From Deferribacter thermophilus (GTDB lineage: Bacteria > Chrysiogenota > Deferribacteres > Deferribacterales > Deferribacteraceae): a DNA stretch of 64,000 nucleotides. The DNA is taken from contig NZ_JAPNXM010000002.1 in the NCBI RefSeq assembly GCF_049472675.1, forward strand, positions 186,001 through 250,000, read 5' to 3'. Of this stretch, positions 8,268-16,983 are shown in pieces. How positions within the stretch are numbered: position 1 is the first letter of the stretch; every line of letters begins with the position of its first letter. The notes below the pieces were generated by a model. It was not told where the DNA came from. It ran no database searches and worked only from the letters and a program-made list of their open reading frames with translations. The position numbers and the translations under genes were made by a program.

Positions 8268-9590
8268 ATGAAAAAGGTTGTTATAATAGGGGGTGGGCCA
8301 GCTGGTAGAGTCACAGTTCATACATTACATGCTGCAAAAGAAGAGTTTGATATTACTCTCATTAAAGATGAAGAGATAAATGTAAACAGATGTGCAGTTC
8401 CTTATGGGATTATTGATAAAAAACCAGTAGATAAATTTTGTATCCCAAATTCACTTGTTACAGATTTTGGTGCAAAGCTGGTAATTGATAAAGCAACGAA
8501 AATTAATACAAAAGAGAATTTTGTTTTAACAGAAAATGGTGATAGATACGATTATGATTATTTACTTCTGGCCACTGGTTCAAAACCTATTATTCCACTA
8601 ATAGAAGGGGTTAACCTTGGAAATATTACAACTGTAAGATCAAAGCAAGACATGGAGAGATTAAGAGAGTTTGCTAAAAGATATAAAAAGTGTGTTATAG
8701 TTGGTGGTGGATATATTGGTGTAGAGGTTGCAGTTGTTTTAAAAAAATTAGGATTAGATGTAACAATTGTTGAGATGTTAGAACATATTTTGCTTGCCAC
8801 TTTAGATGATGATTTTGCAATTGAGGTTGAAAATCATCTGAAAGAAAAAGGGATAAATGTTGTAACAGGTGATAAAGTAATTGCTTTTGAAGGTGATGAA
8901 TCTGTTAAAAAAGTTGTTTTAGAAAGTGGTGAGAAGATAGATACTGATTTTGTAGTAATTTCTGTGGGAGTTGTTCCAAATGTGGAATTAGCTGAGAAAT
9001 CAAAGATTAAGGTTTCAAAACTTGGGATAAAAACAGATGAATATTTAAGAACCAATATAGAAAATATCTTTGCTGCTGGTGATTGTGCTGAGAAAAAATC
9101 CTTTATCACAAAAAGAACTATCCGTGGGGAATTTGGTACGAATGCTGTTTTTATGGGGAGAGTTGTTGGAGCTAATATTGCTGGTAAAAATGTAAAATTC
9201 CCAGGAGTGATAAATGCTAATGTTTCTACAGTATTTGAATACAGTTTTGGATCAGCTGGTTTAATAGAAAAGGCTGTGAAAAATGAAGGGATTGATGTTG
9301 TAGTGGGGGAATCTGAGGTAATGGATATGTATCCCATGATGGATGGTGTTAGTAAGATTAAAACTAAGCTTGTATTTGAAAGAAGCACAGGAAAACTAAT
9401 TGGTGGAACTGTTTTAAGAAAAGGGCATTGTGTTGCTGCAAATATTGATTTTATCTCTTTTGCTATACAAAAAAGTGCAACAATAGATGAGATTTTGCTC
9501 CATCAATATTCTACTCATCCTGAGCTTGCTGCAAAACCTTCTGATAATATTTATGTTTTTGCTGCAAGAGATGCTTTGAAAAAAATATAA
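8268..9590 (+). CDS. FAD-dependent pyridine nucleotide-disulfide oxidoreductase (NADH oxidase / CoA-disulfide reductase type)
   Basis: A cytoplasmic flavoprotein of 440 aa. The FAD-binding dinucleotide fold is VVIIGGGPAGRVTVHTL at the N terminus. A single redox Cys sits in NRCAVPYGI at about residue 43, as in CoA-disulfide reductases and NADH oxidases. The NAD(P)-binding fold is CVIVGGGYIGVEVAVVLKKL and the second FAD motif is NIFAAGDCAEKK. The C-terminal dimerisation domain ends with the HPELAAKPSDNIY region. I choose the ATG at 8268, directly after AAGGAGGA, over an in-frame ATG at 8235. The physiological disulfide, sulfur or oxygen substrate cannot be told from sequence. An att remnant begins 5 bases after the stop. 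Confidence 0.85.
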   Translation: MKKVVIIGGGPAGRVTVHTLHAAKEEFDITLIKDEEINVNRCAVPYGIIDKKPVDKFCIPNSLVTDFGAKLVIDKATKINTKENFVLTENGDRYDYDYLLLATGSKPIIPLIEGVNLGNITTVRSKQDMERLREFAKRYKKCVIVGGGYIGVEVAVVLKKLGLDVTIVEMLEHILLATLDDDFAIEVENHLKEKGINVVTGDKVIAFEGDESVKKVVLESGEKIDTDFVVISVGVVPNVELAEKSKIKVSKLGIKTDEYLRTNIENIFAAGDCAEKKSFITKRTIRGEFGTNAVFMGRVVGANIAGKNVKFPGVINANVSTVFEYSFGSAGLIEKAVKNEGIDVVVGESEVMDMYPMMDGVSKIKTKLVFERSTGKLIGGTVLRKGHCVAANIDFISFAIQKSATIDEILLHQYSTHPELAAKPSDNIYVFAARDALKKI

Positions 9591-9594
9591 ATTA

Positions 9595-9613
9595 ATGGCG
9601 GGAGTGGGAAGGG
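9595..9613 (+). repeat. Degenerate copy of the tRNA-Sec 3' end (old attachment site)
   Basis: ATGGCGGGAGTGGGAAGGG is identical over 19 bases to the sequences at 16273 and 38421. After that it decays: 23 of the first 25 bases match. In orientation it equals the complement of the tRNA-Sec 3' end including CCA. I read it as the left boundary of an older insertion at tRNA-Sec. Confidence 0.75.
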
Positions 9614-10584
9614 TTCAAATATAAAAATTACCATTATTAACAGTTATATAAAATTATTTAAATATTTGTATAATTATTGATAGTAATAAAAATTCAAATT
9701 CTTATAATCATTAAATATCCAAAAATATCTGCTTTTGTCAAAATATAGTAAGAATTTAACAGAAAATATAATAAATATTTTTTAGCTATATTTAACAAAT
9801 TTATTTAATATAGCTTTAAAAAAAGATAGGGTGGGTGTTTGTCTATTGAGCTTGACAACTTGCACAAATAAGCTTTCTATATCAAATAGATCTTCAGGCT
9901 TTTAGGTTTTTAGTTAAAAAAAACTGGTAATACCTTCTTTGTCTTAGAATGATTTTAAATGATAGCACGTTGTGATGTTTTCAAGATCATCTAAATAACT
10001 CTCCTGAAGTCACTCTATACTTCAATAGGCAAATAAATGGTTACGAAATATTATATTATTGGTTTTAAGTAAATCTAAAAAATAGGCTGCTAGCTATCTT
10101 AACTTTTTGGTATGATAAGGAAATAAAATAAAGATGTTTTATTAGACGAGATTAATATCGATAATCATTTTTAATGATTAGTATTGAATAAATCTATAGC
10201 TATTTGAGTGTGATATAAATTTTATAAATATGTGTTATTTGGATTTTTAATTAACTATACATGTTGAAAATAGAGGGTTGTTGGAAGTTTTAGTTGTCGT
10301 GCGTGAGAAAGCGGAAGGAAGTTTTGTTACTTTTTTGCTGTTTTTATGGCGAAACGTTGTTATTAAAACCATTTATTTGAAAATTAATTATTAGCTAAAA
10401 AAAGGATTATTGGTAAAAGAATAGCAGTAATATATAGATTGAAGTATAATGTAAGATAGAACACTGTATTATAGATATGAATAATAATAATTATTATATT
10501 TTTTTATAAAAACTATTGCTCTCTATAAATTTTGTTGTTAATTGATTTTTCCAATATGCCTTTATAAACATTAATGGAGGTGAT
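9614..10584. other. About 970 bases without a recognisable gene
   Basis: Very AT-rich sequence with stops in all frames. It may hold decayed genes of the older element and the promoter of the hydrogenase operon. I could not identify a protein remnant or a convincing RNA structure. The last bases carry the TGGAGGTG ribosome site of the hydrogenase small subunit. Confidence 0.5.
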
Positions 10585-11670
10585 ATGAAAAGATTTAGCA
10601 TCAGTAGGCGTGATTTTATTAAAACATGCATCAAAACATCAGCTTTAATGGGACTGCCTTATGGAATGCATACAAAGGTTGCAGAAGCAGCTGAAAAGGC
10701 AGAAAAACCATCAGTAGTTTGGTTGCACTTTCAAGAGTGCACTGGTTGTTCAGAGTCGCTTCTTCGTTCTAGCCATCCTGGCTTGTCAGAGCTGATTCTT
10801 GACCTGTTGTCGTTAGATTACCATGAAACTTTGATGGCAGGCTCAGGTGTTCAAGCAGAGGAATCTTTGCACAGTACTGTTACAGAAAATAAAGATAATT
10901 ATATTTTGGTTGTTGAGGGGGCAATTCCTACTAAAGAAGATGGTGTTTACTGCAAGGTGGGAGGAAAAACAGCTATAGAATCATTAAAAGAAATGGCAGA
11001 AAAGGCAGCTGCAATTATCTCTATAGGTACCTGTGCATCATATGGCGGTATTCAAGCTGTTGAGCCCAATCCCACAGGTGCAGTTGGTGTCTGGGATATC
11101 GTGAAAGATAAACCAGTTATTAATGTGCCTGGTTGTCCACCTAATCCTTATAACTTTTTATCGGTAATATTGTATTATATGACATTTAATAAGTTCCCTA
11201 AGCTTGATAAATTAAACAGGCCTTTGTTTGCTTATGGTAGAAAAATTCATGAACACTGTGAGAGAAGACCGCATTTTGATGCTGGTAGATTTGCTGAAAA
11301 ATATGGTGATGAAGGTCACAAAAAAGGTTACTGCCTGTATAAACTAGGGTGTAAGGGGCCTGCTACATTTGCAAACTGTTCTGTCCTCAGATTTAATGAT
11401 GCAGGTGTTTGGCCTGTTTCTGTTGGTCATCCATGTATTGGATGTACTGAGCCTTCCATTCTTTTCAAAAAATCTATTGATGAAAAAGTTCAGATACACA
11501 ATCCAACACCTCCTGATACTTATCCGTCAACTAAACCAACTGAACGTGGTAAAGGTGCAGATCCTGTGACTACAGCTGTTGTCGGAGCAGTAGCAGGAGC
11601 AGCAGTTGGTGCAGGTGCTGTTTTGGCAAAGAGGTTGCCAAAGGGGGAGGATAATGAAAAAGAAGACTAG
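10585..11670 (+). CDS. hybO: [NiFe] hydrogenase small subunit, HybO type (Tat-exported)
   Basis: The electron-transfer subunit of a membrane-bound, periplasm-facing uptake hydrogenase. The Tat motif SRRDFIKT lies at residues 8-15. Cluster ligands are in ECTGCSESLL, IGTCASYGG and NVPGCPPNP (proximal cluster). HEHCERRPHFDAGRF, YCLYKLGCKG and HPCIGCTEPSILF supply the medial and distal clusters. A C-terminal hydrophobic helix (VVGAVAGAAVGAGAVLA) anchors it in the membrane. Gene order O-A-B-C-D matches E. coli hyb (group 1c). The 361 aa are normal. The next gene starts inside its last codons. No hyp maturation genes are nearby, so they must lie elsewhere. Confidence 0.93.
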   Translation: MKRFSISRRDFIKTCIKTSALMGLPYGMHTKVAEAAEKAEKPSVVWLHFQECTGCSESLLRSSHPGLSELILDLLSLDYHETLMAGSGVQAEESLHSTVTENKDNYILVVEGAIPTKEDGVYCKVGGKTAIESLKEMAEKAAAIISIGTCASYGGIQAVEPNPTGAVGVWDIVKDKPVINVPGCPPNPYNFLSVILYYMTFNKFPKLDKLNRPLFAYGRKIHEHCERRPHFDAGRFAEKYGDEGHKKGYCLYKLGCKGPATFANCSVLRFNDAGVWPVSVGHPCIGCTEPSILFKKSIDEKVQIHNPTPPDTYPSTKPTERGKGADPVTTAVVGAVAGAAVGAGAVLAKRLPKGEDNEKED

Positions 11671-12556
11671 GAGAGAATTTTTAAAAACTACAGCTGGCTT
11701 GATAACTGGTGCTTGTGCTTCAGGTGTTGTTACAGCAGAAGCTAATGAAGAAAATTTTGTGAAAGATGATGCCTATGCAATGTTTTATGATGCTAACGCG
11801 TGTGTAGGATGCAAAGCATGTGTTGCAGCTTGCAAAAGGGTTAATGGTTTGCCTGCAGAAAAAGCAGATTTTGATCCGGATGGGAAATGGGATGCTCCTA
11901 CAGATTTGGATAGTAAAACAAGAACAATTATAAAGTTGTATAAAGAAAATGAGAATGTATGGTCATACATTAAACATCAGTGTATGCACTGTGCAAAACC
12001 ATCATGTGTTTCAGTATGTCCTGTTGGGGCAATGAGGCAGGATGAAAATGGTGTGGTTTATTACAACGAAGATATATGTATAGGATGTCGTTACTGTCAG
12101 GTGGCTTGTCCTTTTAATATTCCTAAGTTTGAATGGGAGAAGGCATTTCCAAAGATTGTCAAGTGTGATATGTGTAAATTTACCAACCTTAAAGAGAAAG
12201 GAGAGCCTGCTTGTACAGAAGTTTGTCCAGCAAAAGCGGTTACTTTTGGTAAAAGAAAGGATCTTTTAAATGAAGCAAAAAGACGTTTAAAGGAAAATCC
12301 TGATGAATATGTTAATCACATTTATGGAGAATTTGAAGCTGGAGGAACAAATGTAATATATTTGGCTTCTGTACCTTTTGAAAAATTAGGTTTTCCAAAA
12401 TTAGATAGTAAATCTCCAGCAGCATTTACCGAAAAGATTCAACATACAGTGTATAAGGGGTTTATTGCTCCGGTTGCTTTGTATGCGGCACTTTGTTTAA
12501 TTGCACTTAGGAATAGAAAGAAAAATGAACAGTCTGATGAGAGGGAGGATGAGTAA
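11654..12556 (+). CDS. hybA: Hydrogenase ferredoxin-like subunit, HybA type
   Basis: A periplasmic iron-sulfur subunit that should relay electrons from the hydrogenase small subunit to the HybB membrane protein. Start chosen at the ATG at 11654 after GGGGGAGG, overlapping the hybO end by 17 bases. A Tat leader TRREFLKT is at residues 4-11. Four [4Fe-4S] ligand groups are visible: CVGCKACVAAC, CMHCAKPSCVSVC, CIGCRYCQVAC, and CDMC with CTEVC. A C-terminal membrane helix (FIAPVALYAALCLIAL) precedes a charged tail. The size (300 aa) and anchor match HybA rather than a soluble ferredoxin. Confidence 0.9.
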   Translation: MKKKTRREFLKTTAGLITGACASGVVTAEANEENFVKDDAYAMFYDANACVGCKACVAACKRVNGLPAEKADFDPDGKWDAPTDLDSKTRTIIKLYKENENVWSYIKHQCMHCAKPSCVSVCPVGAMRQDENGVVYYNEDICIGCRYCQVACPFNIPKFEWEKAFPKIVKCDMCKFTNLKEKGEPACTEVCPAKAVTFGKRKDLLNEAKRRLKENPDEYVNHIYGEFEAGGTNVIYLASVPFEKLGFPKLDSKSPAAFTEKIQHTVYKGFIAPVALYAALCLIALRNRKKNEQSDEREDE

Positions 12557-13800
12557 TGGCACATGAAAATGAATATACTGTGTTAAAAAGAAAGATAGTA
12601 ACAAAGCCATTTTTGTTCTTGCTGGCCATTGTTATTGTTGGTTTTGTGTTTATTGGTGTTCGCTATGTAAAAGGTATTGGAGCTGTGACAAATTTAAGTG
12701 ATGGATATCCATGGGGGATATGGATAGCTTATGATGTGGCTACAGGTACTGCGCTGGCTTGTGGTGGATATGCTATGGCAATTTTGATTTATATAATGAA
12801 TAGATGGAAGTATCATCCTCTGATCAGGTCTGCCATTCTAACAAGTTTGTTTGGATATGGGCTGGCAGGTTTATCAGTGGTTATTGACCTTGGAAGGTTT
12901 TGGAATATTTATAACTTTTTCATTCCTTCAAGATGGCAATTTAATTCAGTGATGTTTGAAGTGGCACTTTGTGTAATGACATATACTTTAGTGTTGTTTG
13001 TTGAGTTCTTACCAGCAATTTTAGAAAGATTAAAAAATCAGGATAATTTTTTAGCAAAATATGCTAAATGGTTGTATCCAAAGTTAAATAGTATCCTTAT
13101 CTTTTTCATTGCTCTAGGTATTACGCTTCCTTCAATGCACCAGTCATCTTTAGGTACAATGATGACAATAGCTACGCATAAATTGCATCCACTTTGGCAT
13201 ACTGGATTTCTTCCACTGCTTTTCCTTATTAACTGCGTGTACCTAGGTTTTGCAGTTGTTATATTTGAGTCAATTGTATCCTCATTTGCATTCAATAGGC
13301 CTTATGAGGTAAAAGAATTATCTGGACTTGCTGGTATAATACCTTGGTTAACAGCAATCTGGATTTCAATAAGAATTGGAGATTTGTATTATAGAGGGCA
13401 ATTATCATCTGCTTTTAAAGGTGATTTTTATTCAATAATGTTTTTGATTGAGTTTATGTTGATAGTAGTCGGTTCTATAATGTTATTGAATGATAAAATT
13501 AGGAAATCTCCCAGATGGTTATTTGTAACTGCATGTTTGATAATGTTTGGGGGAGGGTTATATAGAATGAATGTTTATATTGTAGGCTTTAACCCAGGGC
13601 CTGGTTGGAGATATTTCCCATCACTACCTGAGTTTATGATAACTCTGGGAATAGTTGCGTTGGAAATTTTACTATATTTGATTTTTGTAAAACTGTTTCC
13701 AGTTTTACCATCTGGTCACAATCCAGATGAAATTTTAACTGAAGAAGCTGTTGAAAAAAGTAAAGCAATATCAAGGAGGTTTGGATGGCAAAAAAGATAA
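12556..13800 (+). CDS. hybB: Hydrogenase membrane subunit, HybB/NrfD family
   Basis: An integral membrane quinone-reactive subunit of 414 aa with about ten hydrophobic segments, such as FLFLLAIVIVGFVFIGV near the N terminus and GIVALEILLYLIFVKLF near the C terminus. It should pass electrons from HybA to menaquinone. The family segments SDGYPWGIWIAYDVATGTAL and GFNPGPGWRYFPSLPE are recognisable. Its ATG overlaps the hybA stop by one base (TAATG) and its end overlaps the start of the large subunit gene by 16 bases, so translation is coupled. Confidence 0.9.
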   Translation: MAHENEYTVLKRKIVTKPFLFLLAIVIVGFVFIGVRYVKGIGAVTNLSDGYPWGIWIAYDVATGTALACGGYAMAILIYIMNRWKYHPLIRSAILTSLFGYGLAGLSVVIDLGRFWNIYNFFIPSRWQFNSVMFEVALCVMTYTLVLFVEFLPAILERLKNQDNFLAKYAKWLYPKLNSILIFFIALGITLPSMHQSSLGTMMTIATHKLHPLWHTGFLPLLFLINCVYLGFAVVIFESIVSSFAFNRPYEVKELSGLAGIIPWLTAIWISIRIGDLYYRGQLSSAFKGDFYSIMFLIEFMLIVVGSIMLLNDKIRKSPRWLFVTACLIMFGGGLYRMNVYIVGFNPGPGWRYFPSLPEFMITLGIVALEILLYLIFVKLFPVLPSGHNPDEILTEEAVEKSKAISRRFGWQKR

Positions 13801-15467
13801 CTATAGACCCAATTACAAGAATTGAAGGTCATTTAAGAATTGATGTTGAAGTGGATAATGGCAGAGTAGCTAATGCTTGGGCATCTGCACAGATGTGGAG
13901 GGGGATAGAGGTAATATTAAGAGGTAAGGATCCAAAAGATGCTTGGTCATTTGCTCAGAGATTTTGTGGAGTATGTACTACAGTTCATGCGATTGCTTCT
14001 ATCAGATCGGTAGAAAATGCTTTGAATGTTGAGGTACCTTTAAATGCTCAGTATATCAGAAACCTTATAATTGCTCAGCATTCAGTTCAGGATCACATTG
14101 TTCATTTTTATCATTTATCAGCTCTTGACTGGGTTGATATAGTATCTGCTTTAAAGGCAGATCCTAAAAAAGCTGCATTTATAGCTCAAAGTTTTTCAGA
14201 CTGGCCAGGCAACAGTGTAAAAGAATTTGAAGCTGTCAGAGATAAATTAAAAGGTTTTGTTAATAGTGGCAGACTTGGTATCTTTGCTTCAGGTTATTGG
14301 GGACATCCAGCTATGAGATTATCTCCTGAACTCAATCTTATACTCGCTACTCATTATTTAAAGGCTTTGGATTATCAGAGGAAAGCAGCGCAGGCAGTTG
14401 CTATTCTTGGTGGTAAGAATCCTCATATACAAAACTTGTGTGTTGGCGGAGTTGCAACAGCGGTAAATGTAGATAATCTGGCTACAATCAATATGGAGAG
14501 ATTGAGTTATTTAAAAAAATTAATGAAAGAAACAGCCGAGTTTGTTGAGAAAGTTTATTTCCCTGATTTGGTGATATTGGCAAATTATTACAAAGATTGG
14601 TTTGGTTATGGAAAAGGGGTTGATAATTATTTGGCTGTACCTGAGTTTCCTCTTGATACGAAAAATGAGAAGTTTGAGCTTGCTGGTGGAGTGTTTTTCA
14701 GTGGCAATATAAAACCTTACAAAGTGCTTAAAAATCATAGTGAACAATATTTGATAAACTCCATAACAGAGTCAATTGTACATTCATGGTATGAAGGTAA
14801 AGATGGACTTCATCCTTGGGAAGGTGAAACAAAACCAAATTACACTGATTTTCAAGCTAATGGAAAGTATTCATGGTCTAAGGCTCCTCGCTTTGAAGGG
14901 AAACCTATGCAGGTAGGACCAGTGGCTCAGTTGTTTGCCATTTATGCTTCTGATAATACTGAGGCAAAACGTTTTATTGATGAAAGTTTAAAAAGAATAG
15001 GTGTGGAAATTTATGATTTGCAGTCAACTATGGGAAGACTTGTTGCCAGAGGAATAAGAGCAAGAATAATGGCACATCTTTCATTAAAATTTTTAGATAT
15101 GTTTGTGGAAAACATTGCAAGAGGAGATACTGAGTATGCTAACCATACAGACATTCCTGAAGGTGAGTTTAAAGGTGTAGGTTTTCATGAAGCACCTCGT
15201 GGAACACTTTCACACTGGATTATTATCAAGGATAAGAAAATCAAGAATTATCAGGCTGTTGTTCCTTCTACATGGAATGCTTCTCCTCGTGATGAAAAAG
15301 GAGCTATGGGCCCGTATGAAGCGTCTCTTGTAGGTAATCCTGTACTTGAGCCTGAAAAACCTTTAGAAGTATTAAGGACAGTACATTCATTTGATCCTTG
15401 TATTGCATGCGCTGTGCATACTATAGATCCAGAAGGTAATGAAATTGTGAGGGTAAAAGTTCTTTAG
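13785..15467 (+). CDS. hybC: [NiFe] hydrogenase large subunit, HybC type
   Basis: The catalytic subunit (560 aa). The L1 motif RFCGVCTTVH gives two Cys ligands of the Ni-Fe centre and the L2 motif DPCIACAVH gives the other two. No Cys is replaced by Sec. A 15-residue tail after the final His (TIDPEGNEIVRVKVL) is the peptide that the maturation endopeptidase should remove. The N terminus carries ITRIEGHLR, typical of the family. The AGGAGG ribosome site lies inside the hybB coding end. It lacks its own Tat leader and is expected to be exported with the small subunit. Confidence 0.95.
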   Translation: MAKKITIDPITRIEGHLRIDVEVDNGRVANAWASAQMWRGIEVILRGKDPKDAWSFAQRFCGVCTTVHAIASIRSVENALNVEVPLNAQYIRNLIIAQHSVQDHIVHFYHLSALDWVDIVSALKADPKKAAFIAQSFSDWPGNSVKEFEAVRDKLKGFVNSGRLGIFASGYWGHPAMRLSPELNLILATHYLKALDYQRKAAQAVAILGGKNPHIQNLCVGGVATAVNVDNLATINMERLSYLKKLMKETAEFVEKVYFPDLVILANYYKDWFGYGKGVDNYLAVPEFPLDTKNEKFELAGGVFFSGNIKPYKVLKNHSEQYLINSITESIVHSWYEGKDGLHPWEGETKPNYTDFQANGKYSWSKAPRFEGKPMQVGPVAQLFAIYASDNTEAKRFIDESLKRIGVEIYDLQSTMGRLVARGIRARIMAHLSLKFLDMFVENIARGDTEYANHTDIPEGEFKGVGFHEAPRGTLSHWIIIKDKKIKNYQAVVPSTWNASPRDEKGAMGPYEASLVGNPVLEPEKPLEVLRTVHSFDPCIACAVHTIDPEGNEIVRVKVL

Positions 15468-15506
15468 AGGGGTATTTTCCCCTCTTTATACATTTAAAGG
15501 AGGTAT

Positions 15507-15974
15507 TTGTTGGACAATATTATTATTTTTGGTGCAGGAAATGTTTTATTTTCAGATGAAGGATTTGGTGTTCATTTTGTAAATTATTTGGAGAATAATT
15601 ATTCTTTTCCTGTAAATGTTAAAATTTTTGATGCAGGGACTCTTGGAATAATGGCAATGCATGTGATTGAAGAAGCTGATTATCTTTTTATAGTGGATGT
15701 TGTTGATGTTGATGGAAAGCCAGGAGAAATGAGGATATATGACAAAGATGATATTATTCTTGATAGGATCCCAACAAAAATGTCTCCACATCAGATTGGA
15801 TTACAGGAGGTATTACTTTTAAGTGAAATAAGGGGAAGATTACCGAAAGTAGTAAAACTATTTGGTGTGATTCCTGAGAATATAGAAGCAGGTACAACTT
15901 TATCAAATAGTTTAGAAGAAAAATTGCCTATACTGGCAGAATTACTGTTTAAAGAGATAAAAAAAATAACTTAA
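15507..15974 (+). CDS. hybD: Hydrogenase maturation endopeptidase, HybD/HyaD type
   Basis: The 155-aa nickel-dependent protease that trims the C-terminal tail of the large subunit. The motifs GAGNVLFSDEGFGVHFV (first acidic ligand Glu), DAGTLGI (second acidic ligand Asp) and MSPHQIGL (His ligand) match the M52 family. The start is TTG at 15507 or 15510; AAAGGAGG at 15496-15503 fits both. A 39-base gap separates it from hybC. No hybE, hybF or hybG follows; instead the operon runs into a decayed integrase and an att copy. Confidence 0.9.
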   Translation: MLDNIIIFGAGNVLFSDEGFGVHFVNYLENNYSFPVNVKIFDAGTLGIMAMHVIEEADYLFIVDVVDVDGKPGEMRIYDKDDIILDRIPTKMSPHQIGLQEVLLLSEIRGRLPKVVKLFGVIPENIEAGTTLSNSLEEKLPILAELLFKEIKKIT

Positions 15975-15990
15975 TAATATAGCAGAATTG

Positions 15991-16259
15991 TATTGAAAGC
16001 CAATGTTAAAAACCTTGGTATTGAATATAGAAATATGTATCAATTGAGACATACTCATGTTGTTTTGAGTTTTTAGCTAGCGATAATCCACATGATATAG
16101 CTAAAAGAATGGGACACTCAAATTTAGAAACTTTTTTCAGAAGATACGCTAAATATGTTAAAACATATCAAACAAAGAGTAAAATCTCAGATTTATTTAA
16201 TAATCAGTTTGTCAGAATTATGTCAGAAAATGAAAATCTTAAAAATATAACTAATTGAT
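15991..16259 (+). pseudogene. Decayed C-terminal fragment of a tyrosine integrase
   Basis: The fragment aligns by eye with the last about 90 residues of the intact integrase at 37187-38389: LGIEYRNMYQLRHTHVVLS, then after a frame change DNPHDIAKRMGHSNLETFFR and RYAKYVK, versus the intact RYAKYIK. There is at least one frameshift near 16070, a TGA where the intact copy has a Trp codon, and another indel near 16010. The catalytic core upstream is gone. It is followed 13 bases later by the tRNA-Sec att copy, the same spacing logic as the intact element. Confidence 0.85.
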
Positions 16260-16272
16260 AATTAATAACTAT

Positions 16273-16300
16273 ATGGCGGGAGTGGGAAGGGATCGAACCT
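16273..16300 (+). repeat. attL: direct repeat of the tRNA-Sec 3' end
   Basis: 28 bases starting ATGGCGGGAGTGGGAAGGG are identical to 38421-38448, where they form the 3' end of the tRNA-Sec gene. This copy is the left end of the intact element and also the right end of the fossil one. Confidence 0.9.
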
Positions 16301-16658
16301 AATTTTCTTAAGTTTTTATATCAATTTAAGTCACAAAAAGTAAATAATAACTTATTAATATTTAATAAAATATTCCATTTTTAAAATGATTTTAAATTGA
16401 TTAATTTTTATAATTTTTGTCGAAATTCTGTCGAATTTTTTAAACAGCCTTTTCACATTAAATTAATTAATTTGATATATTTTATAGATATTTTTATGTC
16501 ATTTCAGTTAATTACAAAATTATTTTTCTGTTAACTGCTTATTTTACAGTTAGTTGGAATATAATGTTCCCTTATAGTATAAAACTTTGCGTAAGCAAAG
16601 TAGCTTAAACTTTAATGCAAGTTTTAACTTGCAGATAGTTTCAATTATAAATGCTTGT
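16301..16658. other. Non-coding left end of the element with two small perfect hairpins
   Basis: No ORF is present. ACTTTGC-GTAA-GCAAAGT (16584-16601) and GCAAGTT-TT-AACTTGC (16617-16632) are short perfect palindromes 15 bases apart. They share the GCAA/TTGC core and precede the phased repeat array. Their place near the left end and next to TraK/TraL-like genes would suit an origin of transfer or a recombination directionality site, but that is only inference. Confidence 0.4.
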
Positions 16659-16911
16659 TTCATTTATATTTCATATATAATTCATTCTAATTTCATAATT
16701 ATTTCACCTTAAATTCATTATATTCCGTTATAATTCACTTTAATTTCATTATTATTCATATTATGCCATTATAATTCGTTATTTTTCATTTAAGGTTTCA
16801 TTAAAATTCATTCTAATTCATTATTTTTCACTTTAAATTCATCTTAATCCATTAAAATTCGCTATAATTTATTATATTTCGTTATTTTTCTTTCGTTATT
16901 TCACTTTATTT
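16659..16911. repeat. Helically phased array of 24 degenerate TTCATTATAA repeats
   Basis: The triplet TTC, or a one-base variant, recurs at 16659, 16670, 16681, 16692, 16703, 16714, 16723, 16734, 16745, 16755, 16765, 16775, 16785, 16797, 16807, 16817, 16827, 16838, 16848, 16858, 16868, 16878, 16888 and 16900. The steps are mostly 10 or 11 and the mean is 10.5. The unit consensus is TTCATTATAA. One unit per DNA turn puts all copies on one face of the helix. The promoter element TTCGTTATA at 16943 is a further copy. It is probably a binding platform for an oligomerising protein. Confidence 0.75.
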
Positions 16912-16917
16912 GTCAAT

Positions 16918-16974
16918 AAGTTATAAGTTTTATTCCTTAAAATTCGTTATAATATAAGAGAGAGAAGAAAGGGG
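16918..16974 (+). promoter_or_regulatory. Class I promoter-like signature before the TraK/TraL-like operon
   Basis: AAGTTAT (16918-16924), 18 bases, then TTCGTTATAAT at 16943 followed by ATAAGAGAGAGAAG and the GGGGTG ribosome site. The same bipartite pattern with identical spacing occurs at 21433, 26533 and 33694. TATAAT inside it is a perfect -10. No consensus -35 stands 17 bases upstream, so an activator or unusual contact is likely. Confidence 0.65.
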
Positions 16975-16983
16975 TGAAAAATT

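Larger units (their letters stand above)
9595..16300. mobile_element. Fossil integrated element at tRNA-Sec carrying a [NiFe] hydrogenase operon
   Basis: The segment is bounded by two direct copies of the tRNA-Sec 3' end (9595 and 16273). An integrase C-terminal fragment sits just inside the right copy, the same arrangement as the intact element that follows. No transfer or replication gene survives, only the hydrogenase operon and about 1 kb of non-coding DNA. The boundaries are seen; the history is inferred. Confidence 0.6.

Noticed and set aside
9614..10584. Possible transposase remnant in the 1-kb gap
   Set aside because: I could not find a readable stretch longer than a few codons matching a family, nor terminal inverted repeats.
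13785..15467. Selenocysteine in the hydrogenase large subunit
   Set aside because: Both Ni-ligand motifs use Cys codons and no in-frame TGA occurs.
15991..16259. A functional second integrase
   Set aside because: Only the C-terminal third remains, with a frameshift, a stop in place of a Trp codon and no first catalytic Arg.
16659..16911. Phased TTC repeats as a simple AT microsatellite
   Set aside because: The units differ in sequence but keep 10-11 bp phase; slippage would give identical copies.
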